In this document: piece after piece, positions 1-11,255 of the stretch
Layout of the letters: each line of letters opens with the position of its first letter
Position numbering within the stretch: the stretch's first letter is position 1
Assembly (NCBI GenBank): GCA_020284085.1
Contig: JACEVL010000050.1
Span: 346,248-410,247 of the forward strand
Source: Aporrectodea caliginosa
Taxonomy: Eukaryota; Annelida; Clitellata; Crassiclitellata; Lumbricidae
DNA length: 64,000 bases
Reading direction: 5' to 3'
Translations under genes and position numbers: made by a program
Notes under the pieces: model-generated
Told to the model about the DNA's origin: nothing
The model's database searches: none
What the model saw: the letters and a program-made list of their open reading frames with translations, nothing else

Positions 1-684
1 TTTGACCATTCACCAACATTTCACGGATTTCGCCTTTCTGAGGAGGTGATGGCGTGCCGCCGTACAATTATGCTTGCTGGAGCTTATTCAAGTCTATAGG
101 ATGCCAAAAATGGCTGTTTAGTTGGCTCCGGAATCATAATTGTGATGGTACTCAAATAAAAAAAATTATCATGTTAAGATTTTTTTACACTGTATGCCTA
201 ATAAACTAACAGTATAAAAAAGTTAAAAATTTAAATACGACACAGTGTTCATACATAGGTTTAATAAACGGTTTGAAACACGCAGCAGTAGCACAAATTA
301 ATAGGCTAAGCCTATAGTTGTGAGAAACAGTTGCAATAAATTATTATGAAATCTAAATTTAGTATAGCATGATGTGTTATCGACCGATGTAATGTAGGCA
401 GGTCTGCGATAAAGCTGGTAAAGCAAGTACCAGGTCACATTAATTATCAAAACCAGTTTGGGAAGCATTGCCGTAGCGAACTTTTTAATGCTGAAAATTC
501 ATCCATTCACACTAGTCGTTTGCAAATTAGTTCATTAGTTCTCTGATTGCGTTGCAAGATGATGTACAACAAACGCAAACTCCAATAATGCAAAATAATA
601 TAGCGTCAAATGCAAACTCAGGTAATGAAAATGATATTGCGGCAAATGCAAACTCAGATATTACAAACTATTATAGCGTCAAAC

Positions 685-720
685 GCAAACTCAGATAATG
701 CAAAATGATGTATCGGCAAA
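685..720 (+). repeat. 36-bp direct repeat at LINE left boundary
   Basis: A 36-bp sequence starting GCAAACTCAGATAATG is repeated perfectly at 3518-3553. The two copies bracket the LINE insertion. It is either a long target-site duplication or simply one more unit of the local CAAACTCAG repeat, which also exists in the right palindrome arm. Confidence 0.7.
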
Positions 721-3517
721 TCGCCGCCTGAGAATTATAGTGTTCTATCTGCAGTTTTGTTTACTTTTGAGTTAGACTCAGGGTAATTTGTTCTATCTTC
801 GTGCAAAATGGCGCTTGCTGAAATGGTGCCTTTGGTGGGAAAAGAACAGATGTATTTTATTCTATTTGCATATTCTTACCAACTGATAGGCATTATAATA
901 TTCTGTGTGAACCACAACCAATTATATTCCAGAGATTTAATCACGTGGATATTACAGAACACGCTGTTTCTTGATTATTATACACATGGTCCAGGATTAT
1001 CTTGTTCTATTACGGTCACGTGGTCTGAACGGCAAACTGTGATTCGCACATGCATATAGAACATAATAATAGTAAGCGTGTTCCGCTACAGAAGGATAAT
1101 AAAAAAATATTACATAGATGGACTGTGTCAAGCCGCAGATGAACACTGTCCTAAAACCACTGCGTCGCATTATAAGCACTATTGGGATGGTGAGCTCATG
1201 GATTTGAAGAACAAGTCTATAGCTGCTCATGACCTGTGGAAAGCATGTGGACGACCCAGTCAGGGACCAATACATGATGCCAAAAGGTGTGCGAAAGCTG
1301 AATATAAGCGTGCCATTAGGAACAAGAAATCTAAGGAAGATGCCTATGCTTCTAATGACTTACATGAATATCTTCTGGCAAAGGACACAAATTCTTTCTG
1401 GAAAACTTGGCAAGCCAAATTTAAAGCTAACCATAAACCTCCCTTAGCTGTAGATGGTTGTAGTGAGCCAAGAGACATTTCTATGGCCTTTGCTTCAAAT
1501 TTTAGAACTGCATGCTCGCCTAATAATGCAAAAACCAGTGAGAAACTGAATAAGCGATTTCACAATAGGCTTAGCCAATATTATCCAGCTTCTCAATATA
1601 AAGTGATAACAGTAGAACTAGTTGACCAATGCATTCGTAAAATGAAGCGGGGTAAAGCCCCTGGTCTGGATCGCATTGAGACTGAACATCTAATTCATGC
1701 TCATCCTAGACTGGTTGTTTTGCTCTCACTTTTATTCAACCAAATGCTTGTGCATGGCAGAGTTCCCACCAGTTTTGGTTTAGGCATAATTGTACCCCTG
1801 GAAAAAGGGCCTACCTTAGACAATGGCAATAGTGATAACTACCGTGGCATCACATTAAGTTCAAATCTATCGAAACTCTTTGAAATGTGTGTGCTGGAGC
1901 ATTATGGCAGCTATTTATGCACATCTGATTTGCAGTTTGGGTTCAAAAAGGGATTGGGTTGTTCACATGCAATCCTTGCAGTCGGAACAGTGGTGGACTA
2001 CTTTACAAGTCATGGGTCAACTATCAACTTATGTGCATTAGACATGTCAAAAGTTTTGACAAAGTGAATCACTTTGCTTCGTTCAATAAGCTAATGGACA
2101 GACAGGTTCCTCGTGAAGTTCTGACCACCCTTATAACCTGGTATAGTCTCAGTGCAGCCTTCGTGAGGTGGGACAATATATTTTCAGATATGATAACTCT
2201 AACCTGCGGAGTTAGGCAAGGTGGTGTTCTATCTCCAGTTCTATTTGCTGTTTATGTAAACGACCTAATTGAAAGGCTAAGTCGATCCGGTCATGGATGT
2301 AGAATTGGGGAGACGTACTTAGGATGTGTCATGTATGCAGATGACCTCATTTTAAAGTCAGCATCTCTGTGTGATCTCCAAGCTATGGTTGACATTTGCT
2401 CTGTTGAGCTAGAGGGTATTGACATGAAGTTAAATGTAGCCAAATCTCAAGTGATAAGGATTGGATCACATTTCCGTAATGCGTGCAAGAACATCAATGT
2501 CAACGGAGTAGAAATCAATTATGTGGAGAAGCTGAAATATCTTGGCTGTTTTCTGGTTGCAGCCAAGTCATTTAAACTTAGTTTGCATGAAATGCGTGTG
2601 AAGTTTTATCGGTCATTTAACTCATTGTATAGCAAATGCTACAAATTTACTGAACCTGTTCTGTTGTATTTGGTTAGTGCACACTGTAAACCATTTCTCC
2701 TGTATGGAATGGAGGCCATCAGCCCTACCAACAGTGAGCTGAACTCCTTGGAGTACACGTACAGCTCTGCTATATGTACAATTTTCAAAATATGTCATAG
2801 CAGTGTTGCATCGGTACTGCAATTCATGCATGAAAAAGCTATTAAAGACTGTTGGTTTACCAGAAGACTGCGTTTTATGCACAAATGCCGTTCGCATGAC
2901 AATGAGGTTGTCAGGTTTCTGTGTCTTTTCTCAGACACCATAAGTGGATGAGATTTTCTTGTTTTGCTTTTCATGTTCATTTTTTTGTTGTGCTACCAAT
3001 GTTTTTGGTGAATTAAAGATTGATATAAAGAGACAAAATGGAGAGACTAAGTCGAAAATAATGCACATATAGGGCCTATACAATGATAGCAAGTATCACA
3101 GTTAAAAATGATATTACAAAAATAGCGTTTTCTAGAATTATTATGTAATGTAGGCCTACTTTTAGAACTAATTACAGCAACAGTCATAATTCATTTCGCT
3201 AATAATTATAATGTTCCATGTAATGACGAATCATCATAACATTTAATTGAATAGAGCTATTTCTGTAATATTTTGTTCTATTTGAACAAATTCCGAAAGT
3301 TGCCTTCAAATTATGTTTTCTTATGCAAGAGGCTTCAATCGTCGTGATTGTTTAAAATTGCCGATGTCCACATAAATCTTTTCTAAACATTCTTTCTCTA
3401 TTTTGTTCCACCAAAGAGTTTTCAGTACTAAATTCTAAGTCACTAAACTTTCTTTTTCGATTTTCTCCGTTTCACCAAAAGTGCACATAGAACAGTCTAC
3501 TTCTCATGCAGCGAAAT
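721..3517 (+). mobile_element. Non-LTR retrotransposon (LINE), 5'-truncated insertion
   Basis: This block is absent from the homologous right palindrome arm, so the insertion limits follow from comparing arms. It contains a reverse transcriptase pseudogene (1078-2951) and about 550 bp of AT-rich 3' sequence. No long terminal repeats are visible and no endonuclease domain is recognisable upstream of the reverse transcriptase, so the copy is probably 5'-truncated. The ends lie between 36-bp perfect direct repeats. Confidence 0.8.
1078..2951 (+). pseudogene. LINE reverse transcriptase, frameshifted
   Basis: Two overlapping frames together cover a non-LTR reverse transcriptase. The first frame (1078-2067) carries the basic N-terminal region, the GKAPGLD motif near 1650, the NYRGITLSS motif near 1840 and the QFGFKKGLGCS motif near 1935. 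The second frame resumes at the palm motif with SFDKVNH (near 2055), followed by GVRQGGVLSP (near 2210), the catalytic YADDL (2334-2348) and KYLG (near 2535). The switch occurs inside the first catalytic aspartate motif, at about 2047-2060, so a single-base indel has disrupted the gene there. The clade (CR1, RTE or Jockey-like) is not resolved by eye. It would act in target-primed reverse transcription if intact; it is dead as written. Confidence 0.88.
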
Positions 3518-3600
3518 GCAAACTCAGATAATGCAAAATGATGTATCGGCAAAATGCAAACTCAGATAATGTAAAATGATGTAGCGGCAAAAACAAGCTG
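3518..3600 (+). repeat. CAAACTCAG short tandem repeats (left arm, resumed)
   Basis: Units of about 37 bp beginning GCAAACTCAGATAATGCAAA resume here after the LINE. The same repeat runs at about 570-720 and, reversed, at 14990-15210. Unit sequence varies, with cggcaaat, cgtcaaac and similar junctions. Confidence 0.75.
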
Positions 3601-4179
3601 ACCGATATTGATTACGTCAAAACGGTGCAGAGTGGCTCTTTGCAGTAAACAGAATTATTAATACCCTACGGAGTGCTCTATTAGCACGGCACGTTGTCGT
3701 GACGCATCATTATTTTCTGTCCCTGACCTTTGATATTATTGGTCTGTATACTACGGCAGTGGAATTACCAGTTGAAAACCAAACATCTCAAACTGTTGAC
3801 CTTACTGACACAATGATATATTCAGCGGCGTACACCTACTGTATTTGCATCGATAATTAATTAGTTGCTGTTAAATTACACCTGTATAGTCCATCAACAC
3901 CTGGGATAACTCTCTCCAGGATGATAATAACTTGTGATTCCACTGCGGCAGAATACAGTATGAATTGTAATATTATTATACTGCGTTTGTCGGTTCGAAA
4001 TAATAAAGAATATAATTTTTTATTTTTTTATTATTATTTAATTATATTAATAAGGCAGAACTGAGAGATGCGACGGCGGACAGAAGGAAAGGGAGAGGCT
4101 TGATCATGAAGGTCGCTAGAGTTCTAAGAACTGACAGCACAAGGTAACAAGGTAATAAGGCATGTATGACATTGTATGT

Positions 4180-4315
4180 GAACTATATACATATATATGT
4201 AAGTATGTATGTGTATATGTATTTATGTATGTACATGTATGTATGTACGTATACATGTATGTATGTATGTATTTATGTACATATGTAAGTATGTATGTAT
4301 GTGCGTATGTGTGAC
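4180..4315. repeat. TATG/TGTA-rich microsatellite
   Basis: Imperfect (GTAT)n and (ATGT)n runs on the + strand. The apparent reading frame on the minus strand, rich in HTY and YIHTY, is an artefact of the repeat. Confidence 0.9.
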
Positions 4316-4564
4316 AAAGTACGTCTAAATCGCTGAGAAGCAACGGCGACAGAATTAAAAGTTCCACGCAAAGACCCATGGTAGGTCATACTAGAAGTAA
4401 GGAAGAAGGAAACCTATCAACTGATTCCATCTTTGACCAACTAATTGATCAAAAATGACCAGCACGCAAGAGAAATACGCGGCCATTTTGGCCACGCCAC
4501 TGCCGCAGTCTCCAAGTTTGATGCAGCTACCTACGAGTAACTGCAGAGCATCAGTCTGTTAAAG

Positions 4565-4858
4565 GTGCACGGTAGTTCTAGTGGTTAGTGTGCTGGACTG
4601 TCAATCGAGAGGTCGGGGGGTTCAAATCTATGCCAGGGCAGAAATTTGGTTGGAGATTTCTGCTCCATCTGCGCCTCTAGCCAAATCAGGTATAAATGAG
4701 TACATTGGCCGTACTTTGTCGGAGGGAAGATAAGACGGCGAGGTAGAGGACTGATCATCCGCCCTCATATGCCGAGGTTAAGAAAATGAAGTCGACAACA
4801 CTTCATAACCATGGCTGCCTCTCAGGCTATTATCTCAAGGGACTGAACTTCTTCTTAT
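4565..4858 (+). mobile_element. tRNA-derived SINE (family A), + copy
   Basis: The head resembles a tRNA gene with an internal RNA polymerase III promoter: an A-box-like TAGTTCTAGTGGTTAG and a B-box-like GGTTCAAATC at 4619-4628. It is followed by a body shared with the reverse-strand copy at 42034-42331, including CCAGGGCAGAAATTTGGTT and GCCGCCCTCATATGC-like segments, and a CTT-rich tail near 4847-4858. This is not a functional tRNA: the stem pairing is not preserved and the body runs on for another 200 bp. Confidence 0.85.
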
Positions 4859-4882
4859 ATTGAGCTGCACAATAATAATAGA

Positions 4883-5222
4883 ATAATAATAATAGCGACA
4901 ATTTATGTGGCGCCGTAACACGGCCGTACCACCCCAAGGGCGCCTCGTAAACAGCTAACAAGCAGGGTAAGCCTTAGCGAACAAATAAGAGTTATAACTT
5001 AAATTTAAAGGAATCAACTGAGTCGGCCGATCTGATGGTGGGTCGAAGACTGTTCCAACAGCTGGGACCGGCGGCGCGATCGCCGAAGCGCGTCCTCATC
5101 CTACGTACGCTGGTGTCGCTCTTTTTAAGCGAAGACCAGACGCGGAGGAATGTGTCCCGTACATGCAGTGATTTAAACACAAGCAGACAAAGAGTGAACT
5201 CGATGCGGAACGGAACATGCAG
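4883..5222 (-). mobile_element. CR1-type LINE 3' fragment (left-arm copy)
   Basis: On the minus strand the translation gives pieces of the C-terminal end typical of CR1-like reverse transcriptase ORFs: MFKSLHV, AGPSCWNSL and RSADSVDSFK. These are followed by a GGCGCC..ATAAATTGTCG segment and an ATT-rich tail (4862-4895). It is the inverted counterpart of 13390-13760. Only the last hundred codons or so remain. Confidence 0.8.
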
Positions 5223-5593
5223 CCAATACTGTGAGAGGGGCTTTATAACTGTCTAAATACAATAAAATACAACACAATACAATACAGGACATCGCGAAGT
5301 AACGGCATTATGTACGCTACTGTTGAGTTTCGTTTAGGCAATCAATCTTCCTTTTTAGTATCTTGTGCTGTTATATTATCTGCTCAGCATGAACTGGGTG
5401 TTATCTGCAACCAGGATCGGAATTTTATTGACAATTTTTACAAGCATTTCTGCAACCTGTGCATTTGGCATTGTGTCTGTATTTGGCACTGTTGAGATAC
5501 AATGTGTTTGGCTTGGTTTTCTGCCTTCTGGTTGTCCTTCTTGTCATAGGTTGCATTAAAGAATTCGTCAAGGTCCATATGCGGCATTTATTT

Positions 5594-5765
5594 CATGGGC
5601 GTACTTGGGGTTTTACGGGCTCAAACCCCAGGTCCCCCGCTAAATATATACCCGAAAAAATTATATCCGTAATTAAATGTGTGAAACTTTGAAAAATACC
5701 AAAAAACCTAACTCTGCCACCATGTCCAATGGAAACTCCCGAAATTGCTTCCTGGCTACGTTTCT
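5594..5765 (+). mobile_element. Degenerate hAT-type MITE, left arm
   Basis: It begins CATGGGCGTACTTGGGG and ends near CCTGGCTACGT, like the better preserved element at 38432-38594, whose ends are CATGGGCGTA and TACGCCCATG. The body keeps CCCGAAAA, ACCAAAAAAC and CCAATGGAAAC segments seen in the relative. Target duplications are no longer exact. The copy predates the arm duplication, because it is also present, reversed, at 12797-12968. Confidence 0.6.
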
Positions 5766-5897
5766 GATTTAGTCGTGTCATTAGGAGCACTTGTGGTGCC
5801 TTCTAGGAAACTCTTAGACGTGCTGCTCTCTAGACCAGTTATTGTTAGAATTAAAAAAAACTTTCGTCAAGCTCGTCCTTGTATGAGTGATGACCGC

Positions 5898-8098
5898 CAT
5901 AGGCGCCGACTCCACAGGGGCAACAGGGACTTCGCCCCAGTACTCGCCAAGGTTCTGGGGCGAGAGTATAGTTTCGCCCCAGTACTTTTTGGCCATTGAA
6001 AATTCAAAATGCTTAATAAAACTTATTCATTTTTAGTTAAAGAACAAGGAGCGCCTCTGCGGCCTCCATATTCAGAAAAATGCCATATCAAAAGCCGCTT
6101 ATAAAACGCTGTGTGACTCGGGTTTTTAACCGCAGCCTGCATTAGAAATTTGATATGCCTACATACCAGAGACTCTTTATAGAAAATGGCAGGCCACATG
6201 TGTGATAAATCGTTGATGGACATGTTTCATCTGTCTGAGCGCTGAAACTAGTTATGTTGGGTAGAGTATCATATCGAGGGTGAATCATTCACTGTGCATG
6301 CGGTTTGTGTGCGGATGACTCGATCGGTTGCACTCGGGAACGCTTAGTCTATAGCCTACATCCTGAGAGTAAGACACTTCGCTCCATCGCAGTGAGGGTC
6401 AATTTAAGGTCAATCTTGCATGGCATGTCAATGCTATCTATCTCTCTAACCCCTCCGTCCCTCCATGCTTACATACATTAGGATGAACAGAACAGCAAAA
6501 TTTAGGGAAGCACAGTTGAACGTAGACCTATCGGAAAATTATTGGTATAGCGCGAAAACGGATCGGTAAGCCACTCTCTGAAAGCTTGGTGTCTATAAAT
6601 CTTTACAAATCTTTCACAATTGAATTATTGATGGTCACAGTTTTAAAGGTTAGTAGTTACTAACTATAGACTTACTATTGCAATTGCAATGGATAAGTTT
6701 GTTGTGAAACGTTCGCGCTTAGAAGTACCGCAACAGGAGACGCTGCTGCCGCTGCCGCCGGTGAAACTGTCACAACTCACTGAAGCGGCTGTAGCGGCCT
6801 CTGGTAGGCCTACTAGTGGTACTGCTTACACAGTGCCTGGAAGCGATGGACTTGCCGCCCGTACGAGTACTGGTCTGGTAAGCGACCATTCAATAATAAA
6901 TGGCTCACGACGTATCCTTGGCTAACTTTACCTGTCACTAAATGTACTGCTGAAAAGGCATTTTCTGGTCTTAGGTCTTAATTGGCAAACTTTATGGGTG
7001 TATCTGTAGCCTAACTGCGATAACATGAGATTTGTTAGTGAAAGAAATTTGTTAGTATTAGTTAGTAGTTTCAGAAAACTGAAATGTTATTTTAATTAAT
7101 ACTCATGGTTGTTGTTTGCTCGTCGTTATGATTGAGCAAAGAGGAGGCAATGCATGTTGCATAGTTGGTTCAGTTGAAAGGGCTGGAGGAAAGGGGGACT
7201 CGGGTAGAGGGAAGACACGGTAGAACAGGGTCGTTTTAAGGTCGTCGTAGACGGTAGCCCCCTATACATGTAGGCACTCTTGCTTTCATAGGCCCCAACT
7301 CAACTGCCAGCTCTGAAAGACTGAGATTGATGTTTTTAATGGCGAGCCAGTGGCAATACTTTTCCAGCAAGTGGCGGGACAGGGTGCCGACGGAGCTTGA
7401 GCAAAATATTGGGTAGGTATGGGAGGGAGCTGGGTGAGCCCGTCCATAGAAAAGTTTTGCAAAACTAAATCTTAAACGGTGCGGGTGGTTTTTTACCATA
7501 ACAATCAAATTAGGTTTTAAAATTTTAATTTTGACCTTCATTATCAGTACAAACATCAAATAAAACTCACGAATGCGCTAAAAATGACAAATTTAATCTT
7601 TATTCTCAAACTGCGTAGTCCTTAGGCATTTTCCGAAGGCCAAAAATAACTCATCGGTGGGCCAGAAATTGCCCTTGGGCCGGCTCTTTGACACCCCTGT
7701 AATGCCTATAAGTGATTTTGCTAATGCAAAGAGCTGTAAAGGTCACACAGTCTAGGGCTCTAGGCTGTTGCACAACTCAACTTAACTCTAAGTTAATAGG
7801 CCTATCTTAATGTTAAACGGTTTCAGTACAGTTACACAATATTGATTTAGAAATTGAAATCTGCCTTTTTTCATTTTCGAGTCCAATTCAATCGTTAAGC
7901 TTATTTTTCAATATCTCATTTTCAGACTTTCGTAGCCTCGTAGGCCCTGAGAGGTTCTTAGACCATAGGCCCAGTGCCTACTGTGCCTATAAGGATAAAA
8001 CGGTCCTTGAGCAGGATAGGCGAAGCGATCGTCCGATCACGGAATCATGGGAACGAAATTCTTGCCCCAGTACCTTTTACTAAAAGTCGGCGCCTATG
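5898..8098 (+). mobile_element. hAT transposon derivative with 8-bp TSD
   Basis: The 2201-bp element starts CATAGGCGCCGACT and ends with its exact reverse complement AGTCGGCGCCTATG, giving 14-bp perfect terminal inverted repeats. It is bracketed by the perfect 8-bp duplication ATGACCGC (5890-5897 and 8099-8106). Eight-bp target duplications and CA..TG ends are hallmarks of the hAT superfamily. The right palindrome arm lacks it. The interior holds transposase remnants (6689-6981) and a stretch near 7620-7700 ending GGCTCTTTGACACCCCTG that resembles the end of a further hAT-type repeat. Confidence 0.93.
6689..6981 (+). pseudogene. hAT transposase remnant, internally deleted
   Basis: The frame from 6689 encodes a 78-residue N-terminal piece starting MDKFVVKR, typical in length and basic character of the start of KIAA1586/TTF-type hAT transposases. 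In the next frame, 6898-6981 reads KWLTTYPWL followed directly by LPVTKCTAEKAFSGLRS and a stop. KWLTTYPWL resembles the N-terminal TTF zinc-finger entry; CTAEKAFSGLR matches the C-terminal hAT dimerisation motif. The whole catalytic middle is missing, so this is a non-autonomous derivative. Confidence 0.7.
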
Positions 8099-8584
8099 AT
8101 GACCGCGAAGCTGAAACAGGTCTCACGCAAACACTTAGAGCTCGATCTGCAGCCTATTTCCATCTGCGACTAACGCGCATTCAGAGGCATGGTCGGGCAT
8201 GCGCCAAAAGGAAGAATTACAATGATCCGAATGAAGGGCTTTTGTTCTCTTACGAGGGACAAAAGGCGATACATAAATGTAAATGTTCGCGTTTTTCTAT
8301 GGCCTCGACCCGACTCAATTTTCCATAAATTGATCGGATGCGATCTTTCACCACCGCTCTCCCATTTGAATGGACGCCACGCCATTCAAGCATTTCAAGG
8401 TCCCCGTGTAGGCCTACGGACCGTACTAGCCCGAGATTTAAATATATGATAGACCTATAAGTTTGCATCAGGAGGCGAACCGCGATTCGCATGCTCTGTT
8501 TCACAGAGGCGCATGAGACGCGCAGCCTACGCTCTTATCAATGTAGCTAACTGGACCATACATAGTGATTATAGTACACAAAAT

Positions 8585-8750
8585 AATTATATACATGCAT
8601 GTATACATTCATACGTAATACACACACACGCACACACATACACATACATGTATATATACATACATAGCTGCACGCATACATACGAGCATGCATACATAAA
8701 CATTAAACACACATAAATTCATGCATACGTAAATGCATACATACATTCAC
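8585..8750. repeat. ACATACA microsatellite, left arm
   Basis: An imperfect (CATA)n run with CACACACG interruptions. The corresponding place in the right arm, 12250-12420, carries the complementary TATG-rich run, so the microsatellite was already present before the inverted duplication. Confidence 0.85.
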
Positions 8751-9140
8751 TGAATACTCCTAGCCGTCATCGGGAAGACTCGAAAGCGCACATTTCGTGC
8801 TACAAGTCGAGCTCTTGACCAATCAACAATTGCTTTACACAGTCAATTGCATTTCTAACCTTGGAAATTAAAAAGTGTGTATATCTCTTCTTAAAATGCA
8901 CATTTCTTCGTGTTTATTTTTTGGAATGAATCTTCATTACTCGGTCACTTGAACATTTCAACGCACTTACAGAAAAAATGCAGGTTAGTCAAATAGTAAA
9001 ACCGTAGCCTACATTGTGGATTTCATATTGTGTTCTTCCTCCTTTCTTTTGGTGACTATTCTTATTAGAAGGAACCAAAACGCTCTCAAGGTCAACTATA
9101 GTTTGCAATCTGCACTGTTGATTCGGCTACTAGCGTTTCT

Positions 9141-10484
9141 TTAAAAATGTTTTTAAATGATAGTCATGAAAAGGCTTTCTCTACAAAAATCACCTTTTGA
9201 GCGGCTTCCATTCTCTGTTCTGTACCAACTGAAAAAAGAAATTAGATGGTGAGTTAACTTACCTTTTCTTGTAAAACGCTGACAATTGGCTGCAGGAAAC
9301 TCGCCTTTCTGAAAACAGTGAATCGATCACCGCACCCGAGTCAAGTGGTTTTTTTTTTAAAATAGAGTCGTCAGGCTTGGCTTGCTAACTGCGAGCTTGC
9401 TGCGCGAGTTATAGGTATACACCTATGCTTCTTCGTCACAGGTGTAGCAAGACTACTTAATATGTCATGGCGGAACAGCACCATACCCTCCGAACAGAAC
9501 CCGTCAAATGGAACCAATAGCCGCACATTTCTCATCACCAGAAAGACGTTTATCAGCGCTGGAATATAATTTTTGCAATTCAGGTAGCTGTAGCAGATTC
9601 ATTGGCGCACATTTTGAGGTAAACATCATGGTGGTAGCCCACGCCATTCAAAAGTTATACCCGATATACCCGAGGCACCAGAGGGGTGGATACCACCCCC
9701 TCTAGTTTTTCGACTATAGCTTATTGACTATTCTTCACAGAAGAGAAACAAATATACCATTCTTTAGAGGGAATGTAGGGCTTCATTTGCATACTTACAA
9801 GTTTGTCTTTTGAAAACCGGAAGTGATCAAAATAAATAATAATACGCGTAATCTGTGTGAAAATGGCTGAATGCAGCATTACAACGTACATGTATGCATG
9901 CATACATGTATGCATGGATGCATATTTATACATATATAAACATGTGTAGGTATGTATTTGTGTATCTTGGATACACAGATCAGTTTCAAAACACACATAA
10001 TCGTATATTTGTATATCCAAAAAGTACAAAATGTACGCAATAATATTAAATATCGCTAATTATCGGTTCCTTTGTTAAAAATGATGTAATTTCGAGGTGC
10101 ATTCACATAATGTACAACTAAATATACCATTCTGTACAGAATTGAATCCTGAATCCATTGGTGTATTACAAGAAATGATATGTGAAACCAAACCCGAAAT
10201 CCAGGGGGGTGGTAAATACCCCCCCTTGGTAGCCAACGTCACAAAAAAAGCTTGGTAGCCCGATGGTTAAGTGTTTTGTAAATATTTTCTCCGTAAGGGT
10301 TTTACGTCTCCCCATCCGGAATTGGATTTGAGAAACTTTGGCTGGCGATGGTTTAGATTCAGCAAACGAAATCTCAGTAAGTTCACAGCCGCAAAACACC
10401 CACAGATGCAGAAAACCAAGGCGCCGAACGTTTTCCAAGTACGTTTTTGGGATGGCTTGGCCCCTCAAATTCAGATGTCATGTG
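9141..10484. other. Palindrome spacer, left part; no gene seen
   Basis: This non-coding part of the spacer has no convincing coding frame. Bases 9141-9490 are similar to 39320-39830 in reverse orientation, including the GAAACTCGCCTTTCTGAAAA segment. Short hairpins occur at 9673-9702 (AGAGGGGTGG/CCACCCCCTCT) and near 10204-10227 (GGGGGGT/ACCCCCC). A CATG/TATG-rich stretch lies at 9883-9960. Confidence 0.6.
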
Positions 10485-11073
10485 TCCGTCTTGCTTCTGG
10501 ATACACCCTAACTTTTCGGTCTTGTTTCTGGATCCACCCTAACTTTTCCGTCTTGCTTCTGGATCCACCCTAACTTTTCCGTCTTGCTTCTGGATCCACC
10601 CTAACTTTTCGGTCTTGCTTCTGGATCCACCCTAACTTTTCCGTCTTGCTTCTGGATCCACCCTAACTTTTCCGTCTTGCTTCTGGATCCACCCTAACTT
10701 TTCGGTCTTGCTTCTGGATCCACCCTAACTTTTCCGTCTTGCTTCTGGATCTACCCTAACTTCTCCGTCTTGCTTCTGGATCCACCCTAACTTTTCCGTC
10801 TTGCTTCTGGATCCACCCTAACTTTTCCGTCTTGCTTCTGAATCCACCCTAACTTTTCGGTCTTGCTTCTGGATCCACCCTAACTTTTCGGTCTTGCTTC
10901 TGGATCCACCCTAACTTTTCCGTCTTGCTTCTGGATCCACCCTAACTTTTCGGTCTTGCTTCTGGATCCACCCTAACTTTTCGGTCTTGCTTCTGGATCC
11001 ACCCTAACTTTTCCGTCTTGCTTCTGGATCCACCCTAACTTTTCTGTCTTGCTTCTGGATCCACCCTAACTTT
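10485..11073 (+). repeat. 31-bp minisatellite, about 19 copies
   Basis: The unit is CTTGCTTCTGGATCCACCC plus TAACTTTTCCGT, 31 bp, and is repeated about 19 times with few changes. The main variation is CCGT versus CGGT at the unit end. Each unit carries a BamHI-like GGATCC. It lies in the spacer of the palindrome. Since 31 is not a multiple of three, the array cannot encode a protein repeat in one frame. Confidence 0.95.
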
Positions 11074-11112
11074 GCATACCGTAGATCTAGTAGGCTATAT
11101 CTAGACAGCGCT

Positions 11113-11255
11113 CGTGAATAAGCTGATGCACGCCAATCATATTTACTACTAATAAGCTGATGCCGTGCGCTTTACATTCAGTGACATCCATCCACTTTCG
11201 AGTGGCGCTTTAGAAGTGTGGAGATTACGTTTACGATTACTGTTACGATCTATCG
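11113..11255 (+). mobile_element. LINE/SINE 3'-tail remnant with GATTAC end
   Basis: Contains GCGCTCGTGAATAAGCTGAT, then GTGGCGCTTTAGAAGTGTGG, then a GATTACG-type short repeat. Similar tails are at 27945-28030, 31908-31990, 38296-38395 and 47500-47550. The shared hexanucleotide end suggests 3' ends of one LINE family. Confidence 0.6.

Larger units (their letters stand above)
25..9140 (+). repeat. Left arm of giant imperfect inverted repeat
   Basis: Read 5'->3', this stretch matches the reverse complement of 11530-15703 block by block. Examples are the start (25-110 versus 15620-15703), the CAAACTCAG-type short repeats (590-720 and 3518-3600 versus 14990-15210), 3700-3900 versus 14690-14900, 4880-5250 versus 13390-13760, 5300-5780 versus 12780-13230, 8270-8560 versus 12460-12740 and 8750-9140 versus 11530-11920. 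Two blocks have no counterpart in the right arm and are younger insertions: a LINE (about 721-3517) and a hAT element (5898-8098). Removing them leaves about 4.1 kb, equal to the other arm. Homology stops near base 25, where the flanks differ. Confidence 0.9.

Noticed and set aside
4565..4640. Apparent tRNA genes at the SINE heads (also 31640, 42331, 49153, 51946, 57949)
   Set aside because: A and B box-like motifs are present, but cloverleaf pairing is not and the sequence runs on into SINE bodies.
10485..11073. CRISPR-like appearance of the regular 31-bp array
   Set aside because: Units are contiguous with no unique spacers, and the context is eukaryotic; it is a minisatellite.
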